From Bryobacterales bacterium (GTDB lineage Bacteria > Acidobacteriota > Terriglobia > Bryobacterales > Bryobacteraceae), in NCBI GenBank assembly GCA_003132865.1, contig PKYZ01000456.1:629-9987 (forward strand): 9,359 nucleotides of DNA, read 5' to 3'. Below, one piece after another: positions 5,905 to 9,359 of this stretch. A program made the translations under genes and the position numbers. The notes under the pieces were generated by a model. It was not told the origin of the DNA and did not search any database. It saw only the letters and a program-made list of their open reading frames with translations. Within the stretch, counting starts at the first letter, position 1; each line of letters starts with the position of its first letter.

Positions 5905-7170
5905 TTGGCTTTAGCAGAAGGTTGCAAGCACACGCTGGAGATTACCGTGCCCGTCGAGGAAGTCGAGGCTGAAACCGGCAGGGCGGTGGCCAAGGTCCAG
6001 CAGCGCGCGAAGTTGCCGGGTTTCCGGCCCGGAAAGGCACCACCCTCCATCATTCGCCAGCATTTTGCCGGCGATATCCGCAAGCAGGTGCTGGAGACCC
6101 TCATCCCCAAATACCTGCACAACCGATTCGAGGCGGAAGACCTGAAAGTGGTCGGACAGCCCGATATCACCGACGTACACCTGGAGGCCGGCGAGCCGTT
6201 GCGCTTCAAGGCCGAATTCGAAGTCGTACCGCAAGTTGAGCTGCAGGACTACAAGGGCCTGACGGTGCAGTATCACGATCCGGAGATCACGGACGAAGAC
6301 GTGGCCAAGCGGATCGAGGAGTTGCGCCATTCGAAGGCCGAGTTCGTGAACGAAGATCCGCGGCCGCTGCAGGATGGCGATTTCGCCGTGTTGTCGCTGG
6401 AAAGCCTGAGCGCCGTGGAGGGTTCGCCCGTGAAGCAGGATGAGATGACCCTGGAAGTGGGCGGCGGCGATACGCTGGAAGACTTCAGCGAGCGCCTGCG
6501 CGGCATGAATCCCGGCGAGGAGAAGGAGTTCGACGTTCACTATCCGGAGGATTACGGCCAGCCCAAGCTGGCGGGGAAGACCGTGCGCTTCCGGGCGCAG
6601 GTGAAGGGTGTCCGGCGCAAGGAGTTGCCGGAGATCAACGACGAATTCGCGCAGGATCTGGGCGACTACCGAACGGTGGATGAGCTGCGGGAGGCCGTGC
6701 GCAAATCGCTGTTCGCACAGCGCCAGTTCGAGGCGCAGCAAGAGGCTAAGAACCAACTGGTCGACAAGCTTGTGGACATGCACGATTTTCCGGTGCCGGA
6801 GACGTTCGTCGACCAGCAGATCAAGAACCGCACCGAGCAGCGCGTGCGCGCGCTGGCCGAACAGGGACTGGATCCCAAATCGCTCAAGCTGGACTGGAAA
6901 AAGTTGAAGGAAAGCCAGCGGGACAAGGCGTTGCGCGAAGTGAAAGCCTCCATGCTGCTGTCGCGAATCTCGGAGCGGGAGGCCATCAGCCCCACGCGCG
7001 ACGAGGTGGACAAGGAGGTGGAGCGCATCGCCCGGCAGCAGCGGGAACCCTTCGCGGCGGTGCGCCTGCGGTTTGAGAAGGATGGGACGCTGGGCCGTAT
7101 CGCCTCGCATATCCAGACGGAGAAGACGCTCAGTTTCCTGTTCGAGCACGCGGGGAAGACGGAGGAGTAG
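5905..7170 (+). CDS. tig: trigger factor, ribosome-associated chaperone / prolyl isomerase
   Basis: Trigger factor sits at the ribosome exit tunnel and shields emerging chains. The 421-residue product has the three expected parts. The N-terminal ribosome-binding domain (about 1-115) has the signature 'LPGFRPGKAP' (37-46), the loop that docks on ribosomal protein L23. The PPIase (FKBP-like) domain (about 150-245) runs from 'DGDFAVLSLE' through 'GMNPGEEKEFDVHYPEDY'. The helical C-terminal substrate cradle begins with 'PEINDEFAQDLG' and ends near 'LSFLFEHAGK'. The PPIase domain looks divergent, lacking much of the aromatic FKBP pocket, so isomerase activity is uncertain. The start is TTG 5905, nine bases after GAGG (5892-5895); no ATG fits. 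The next gene follows after 27 bases and is probably co-transcribed. clpP does not follow, which is unusual. Confidence 0.95.
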   Translation: MALAEGCKHTLEITVPVEEVEAETGRAVAKVQQRAKLPGFRPGKAPPSIIRQHFAGDIRKQVLETLIPKYLHNRFEAEDLKVVGQPDITDVHLEAGEPLRFKAEFEVVPQVELQDYKGLTVQYHDPEITDEDVAKRIEELRHSKAEFVNEDPRPLQDGDFAVLSLESLSAVEGSPVKQDEMTLEVGGGDTLEDFSERLRGMNPGEEKEFDVHYPEDYGQPKLAGKTVRFRAQVKGVRRKELPEINDEFAQDLGDYRTVDELREAVRKSLFAQRQFEAQQEAKNQLVDKLVDMHDFPVPETFVDQQIKNRTEQRVRALAEQGLDPKSLKLDWKKLKESQRDKALREVKASMLLSRISEREAISPTRDEVDKEVERIARQQREPFAAVRLRFEKDGTLGRIASHIQTEKTLSFLFEHAGKTEE

Positions 7171-7197
7171 GGGTCTAGGAAGGAGAGGAAGAATCCA

Positions 7198-7557
7198 ATG
7201 AAATGGCTATTGTGTTTGATGGCGATATTCGCCTTCACCGCTTCCGCCGCGGATATCAGCGGCAATTGGAAGGGAACCGCCGAAACGCCCAACGGAACGG
7301 TGGAGAGAACTTTCGTTTTCAAGGTGGACGGCCACAAGCTCACGGGTGAAACCACCAGCAACCGGGCCGGCAAGTCGGCGATCGAAGACGGCAAGGTGGA
7401 TGCAAACGACGTTTCGTTCACCATCACGGTGAACGTACAAGGCACCGATGCGAAGGTCAACTACAAGGGCAAGGTGGAGGGCGACACGATTAAGTTCACG
7501 GTGGAGTTGCAAGCCCTCGGGCAGACCTTGGAGATGACCGCCAAGCGTGTTCCTTAG
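7198..7557 (+). CDS. small exported beta-rich protein of unknown function
   Basis: The 119-residue protein begins with a signal peptide: 'MKWLLCLMAIFAFTASA' with likely cleavage after Ala17, leaving about 100 residues starting 'ADISGNWKG'. The mature part alternates short strands and glycine/aspartate turns ('FKVDGHKLTGETTS', 'IEDGKVDANDVSFTITV', 'NYKGKVEGDTIKFTVE'), the look of a small lipocalin-like or antiparallel beta barrel. I recognise the pattern as common in Acidobacteria, where such proteins are annotated hypothetical; the function is unknown. There is no lipobox, so it should be soluble in the periplasm or outside the cell. AGGAG (7181-7185) lies 12 bases before the ATG, with GAGGAAG nearer. 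It is 27 bases downstream of tig, suggesting one transcript. Confidence 0.8.
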   Translation: MKWLLCLMAIFAFTASAADISGNWKGTAETPNGTVERTFVFKVDGHKLTGETTSNRAGKSAIEDGKVDANDVSFTITVNVQGTDAKVNYKGKVEGDTIKFTVELQALGQTLEMTAKRVP

Positions 7558-7605
7558 GTTTTTGAGCCAGGCGTGAATAGGGCCGCATGATACACTAAGG
7601 ATGCC

Positions 7606-7802
7606 ATGATGGACAATGTCCAGGCGATTTTGACCGTTGGCGTTCCGACACTGGCGGTTCTGGTTGGAATCCCGATCAACGGTTCGCGGCTGTCCGATCC
7701 GATCAGCGCCTCGAAGACCTCAAGGAAACCTGGCGCGCCGAATTGCACCGGGTGGAAGAAGTGCTCGACGCCCGCCTGAAGCATCTGGAACACGAAGGCT
7801 AG
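7606..7802 (+). pseudogene. decayed small membrane-anchored coiled-coil protein
   Basis: ATG 7606 (AAGGA at 7597-7601) opens a frame encoding 'MMDNVQAILTVGVPTLAVLV', an N-terminal membrane segment, continuing to about 'GIPIN'. After that the frame makes no sense and stops at TGA 7777-7779. In another frame, from about 7674, a clean charged helix appears: 'DQRFAAVRSDQRLEDLKE', then 'LHRVEEVLDARLKHLEHEG', ending at TAG 7800-7802. Membrane anchor plus heptad-like coiled coil is a layout I associate with small Acidobacterial hypothetical proteins. The two halves joined would be about 65 residues, shorter than I would expect, so a small deletion near 7670 probably removed the middle and changed the frame. 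Function unknown. Confidence 0.6.
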
Positions 7803-7835
7803 CAGTATTCCGCCGGACTGAGGACTCTGGCAATG

Positions 7836-7859
7836 CCCGGCTTGCGCTTTCAGGCCGGG
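7836..7859 (+). repeat. short inverted repeat before the 69-residue gene
   Basis: CCCGGC (7836-7841) and GCCGGG (7854-7859) flank a 12-base loop, 30 bases before ATG 7890. No T-run follows, so it is not a clear intrinsic terminator; it could be a leader hairpin or chance in GC-rich DNA. Confidence 0.3.
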
Positions 7860-7889
7860 ATGTCCAAACAAGGAGTGCGGAGTACGACT

Positions 7890-8099
7890 ATGAACATGGT
7901 CGAACACGATCCAGCGGATTGGGAAGACTTTGCGGCCGCGGCAAAGAGGCCGATAGAGCAACACATACGAAATTCGTTCATCAAGACGTATAAGCCCGTG
8001 CTGGATGACGCCGAATACCGCTCGTTCGACACCATGGAAGAGTATCGCCAGTGGTGCAAGGACAACTTGCCCGACTGGCTCGGCTACAGCCGCACCTGA
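7890..8099 (+). CDS. 69-residue protein, probable partner of the nucleotidyltransferase
   Basis: The predicted product is small, acidic and helical, opening 'MNMVEHDPADWEDFAAAAKR' and ending 'EEYRQWCKDNLPDWLGYSRT'. It has many aromatic residues (four Trp if the last block is included) and one Cys, with no signal peptide or membrane span. I chose ATG 7890 because GGAG (7879-7882) lies seven bases upstream. In-frame ATGs at 7833 and 7860 exist, but the added residues ('MPGLRFQAGMSKQGVRSTT') look like translated leader. The stop is eight bases before the nucleotidyltransferase ATG, which has no strong ribosome site of its own, so the two are probably translationally coupled. By position it could be the antitoxin or regulator of that enzyme. 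I recognise no domain; the function is inferred from context only. Confidence 0.7.
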   Translation: MNMVEHDPADWEDFAAAAKRPIEQHIRNSFIKTYKPVLDDAEYRSFDTMEEYRQWCKDNLPDWLGYSRT

Positions 8100-8107
8100 C
8101 TCCTCGC

Positions 8108-8575
8108 ATGGCGATCTTTGAATTCAAGAACGCACAAGAGCTTGGCCGTGTCTGCCAGCATCACGGCGTAAAGTACCTGTTCTTCGGCAAGTCCGGGGCC
8201 ATACTGCTGGGGTTTTCGGACACCACTCAGGATGTCGATCTCTATGTGGAGAAGCAAGCCGCCAACTGCGGGAATCTGGTTGGTGCCCTGGTGGAGATTG
8301 GCTTCCGGCTCACCGAAGAAGAACAACAGGAGATTCGCCGGGGTAAGGATTTCATTCAGCTCAGAAACGGCCCGTTCGATCTGGACCTGATATTTGCGCC
8401 CGATGGTATCGAACGGTTTGACGATGCGTGGCAGCGGCGCGTCGAAAAGCATGGCTTCCCGATCGCGAATATCGATGACATCGTGGGGAGCAAACAGGCG
8501 GCAAATCGCCAGAAGGACAAGGAATCGTTGCCGCGCCTATTGTCGTTCAGGGAGTGGTTGAAGAAGAACCAGTAG
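8108..8575 (+). CDS. nucleotidyltransferase-fold protein (AbiEii / DUF6036-like)
   Basis: The 155-residue protein has the core of a polymerase-beta-type nucleotidyltransferase. 'LFFGKSGAILLGFSDTTQDV' (24-43) continues into 'DLYVEK': a Gly-Lys-Ser helix start, then Asp42 and Asp44 of the DxD metal site. 'GPFDLDLIFAP' (88-98) supplies a third carboxylate (Asp91 or Asp93). 'GSKQAANRQKDKESLPRL' (127-144) matches the Lys and K-D block near the C-terminus of AbiEii and DUF6036 enzymes. AbiEii/MenT-like toxins add nucleotides to tRNA and halt growth; I infer a similar class but cannot say toxin or antitoxin. ATG 8108 gives a start just before the first helix. It follows the 69-residue gene by eight bases. 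A gap of 167 bases separates it from clpX. Confidence 0.8.
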   Translation: MAIFEFKNAQELGRVCQHHGVKYLFFGKSGAILLGFSDTTQDVDLYVEKQAANCGNLVGALVEIGFRLTEEEQQEIRRGKDFIQLRNGPFDLDLIFAPDGIERFDDAWQRRVEKHGFPIANIDDIVGSKQAANRQKDKESLPRLLSFREWLKKNQ

Positions 8576-8627
8576 GGAGGTCTGCCCCCCTTAAACCCGC
8601 CAGTACTTTTTCCGGCTACGAGGCACA

Positions 8628-8657
8628 TTGCTTAAGACCCTGCATTCAGGTGATAAT
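8628..8657 (+). promoter_or_regulatory. candidate clpX promoter
   Basis: TTGCTT (8628-8633) and GATAAT (8652-8657, preceded by T) are 18 bases apart in the gap before clpX. Transcription would start near 8664 and leave a leader of about 80 bases. No intrinsic terminator for the nucleotidyltransferase gene was seen upstream. Confidence 0.4.
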
Positions 8658-8678
8658 AGAGTTGAACCCGTTCTTCTA

Positions 8679-8726
8679 CCCCGGAGGCGGGAGAGGCGCA
8701 TTCCTTGGGTGCCATCCGCCCAGGGG
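8679..8726 (+). promoter_or_regulatory. nested hairpin in the clpX 5' leader
   Basis: Three pairs of arms nest in order. CCCC (8679-8682) pairs with GGGG (8723-8726), GGCGG (8686-8690) with CCGCC (8716-8720), and GGCGC (8695-8699) with GUGCC (8709-8713) around a 9-base loop. The structure ends two bases before the ribosome site GAGGAGG (8729-8735), so it could affect access to it. No T-run follows, so it is not an ordinary terminator. Confidence 0.45.
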
Positions 8727-8742
8727 TTGAGGAGGCCACTGC

Positions 8743-9359
8743 GTGAAGCGTGCCGGATCCGATGAGGCCCTGCGATGTTCGTTCTGCCACAAAAGCCAAG
8801 ATGTAGTCGGGAAGCTCATCTCATCCCCTAGCGATTACCCGCGAGCGTACATCTGCGATGAATGCATCGCGGTATGCAACTCGATTTTGGACGACGACAA
8901 GGTCGACCAGCCTTCCGGGATGCCGCACAAGATCCCGAAGCCTCTGGAAGTGAAGGAACACCTGGACCAATACGTCATCGGCCAGGAGGCCACCAAGAAG
9001 AAGCTGGCGGTGGCCGTCTACAACCATTGCAAGCGCATCCACATGAACCGGATGAGGAACTCCGACGTGGAGCTTTCCAAGTCCAACATCTTGCTGATCG
9101 GCCCGACGGGGACCGGCAAGACCCTTATGGCGCAGACCCTGGCCCGGATTCTGGACGTGCCGTTCGCCATCGTGGACGCCACCACCTTGACCGAGGCCGG
9201 CTATGTGGGCGAGGACGTCGAAAACATCATCCTCAAACTCCTGCAAGCGGCCGATGGCGACGTGCAGAGGTGCCAGCAAGGCATCATATACATTGACGAG
9301 ATCGACAAGATCTGCCGCAAGGACGAGAACCCTTCCATCACCCGCGATGTTTCGGGCGA
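8743..9359 (+). CDS. clpX: ATP-dependent Clp protease ATP-binding subunit ClpX (5' part)
   Basis: ClpX is the AAA+ unfoldase that feeds tagged proteins to ClpP. The frame starts at GTG 8743 with a strong GAGGAGG seven bases upstream and runs off the right edge after 205 codons. Residues 12-41 form the N-terminal C4 zinc domain (Cys12, Cys15, Cys38, Cys41: 'CSFCHKSQ' and '[10 protein letters not shown]'). It is followed by '[18 protein letters not shown]' and the AAA+ core: Walker A 'GPTGTGKT' (120-127), pore loop 'GYVG' (153-156) and Walker B 'IIYIDEID' (181-188) with Asp185 and Glu186. The second and third zinc Cys are 22 residues apart, against 18 in E. coli; the extra residues lie in '[10 protein letters not shown]'. 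No clpP is found upstream. Leader hairpin and candidate promoter are described separately. Confidence 0.96.
   Translation, partial: MKRAGSDEALRCSFCHKSQDVVGKLISSPSDYPRAYICDECIAVCNSILDDDKVDQPSGMPHKIPKPLEVKEHLDQYVIGQEATKKKLAVAVYNHCKRIHMNRMRNSDVELSKSNILLIGPTGTGKTLMAQTLARILDVPFAIVDATTLTEAGYVGEDVENIILKLLQAADGDVQRCQQGIIYIDEIDKICRKDENPSITRDVSG

Noticed and set aside
5911..7149. 412-codon minus-strand frame opposite tig
   Set aside because: Leu/His/Arg-rich shadow of a GC-rich coding sequence; trigger factor on the plus strand has all its motifs.
7836..7859. Intrinsic terminator
   Set aside because: The inverted repeat has only six pairs with a 12-base loop and no T-run after it.
8862..9296. Plus- and minus-strand frames overlapping clpX
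   Set aside because: Low-complexity basic or Val/Leu-rich shadows; the ClpX frame carries the zinc finger, Walker A and Walker B.
1..9359. CRISPR arrays, tRNA/rRNA genes, insertion sequences, attachment-site repeats
   Set aside because: No regularly spaced repeats, tRNA-like cloverleaf, transposase frame or long direct repeats were found on reading through the window.

Overview
The window is high-GC bacterial chromosome. It carries housekeeping genes (selD, pyrF, tig, clpX) with small accessory modules between them. The style of several genes fits Acidobacteriota of the Solibacter type: a small secreted 'DISGNWKG' protein after tig, a SelD read through UGA, and a small membrane-anchored coiled-coil remnant. 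That taxonomic guess rests on recognition, not on a search.

Layout. 1-655 (minus): 5' part of a secreted C45-type Ntn-hydrolase that runs off the left edge. 685-1719 (plus): selD, whose 19th codon is an in-frame UGA at the catalytic Cys position, followed by a SECIS-like hairpin; the protein is therefore very likely a selenoprotein. 1716-2414: pyrF, overlapping selD by ATGA. 2428-3073 (minus): a HepT/MntA-type HEPN-nucleotidyltransferase toxin-antitoxin pair in which the antitoxin ORF runs on about 54 codons into the toxin gene. 3099-3569: YfcE/MJ0936-like phosphodiesterase. 3723-4408: a ribbon-helix-helix antitoxin and PIN toxin pair, with a perfect 7-4-7 palindrome placed between its -35 and -10 boxes. 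4560-5808: a PD-(D/E)XK nuclease-like gene split by a single-base frameshift. 5905-7170: tig (trigger factor), TTG start. 7198-7557: small exported protein. 7606-7802: decayed small membrane/coiled-coil gene. 7890-8575: a 69-residue protein and an AbiEii/DUF6036-like nucleotidyltransferase, probably one module. 8743-9359: start of clpX, preceded by a three-tier hairpin leader.

How it fits together. SelD makes selenophosphate, the selenium donor for selenocysteine tRNA, and here seems to need selenocysteine itself, so the genome should also encode SelA, SelB and SelC. Trigger factor and ClpX are protein-quality-control partners, usually encoded as tig-clpP-clpX. Here clpP is missing from between them and that slot holds a small exported protein, a broken gene and the nucleotidyltransferase pair. 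Two toxin-antitoxin modules, a third possible one and a damaged nuclease gene within 6 kb show repeated insertion of accessory DNA between core genes.

No tRNA, rRNA, CRISPR array, transposase or insertion sequence was seen. The gene-free gaps are all under 200 bases and are described where they hold something.
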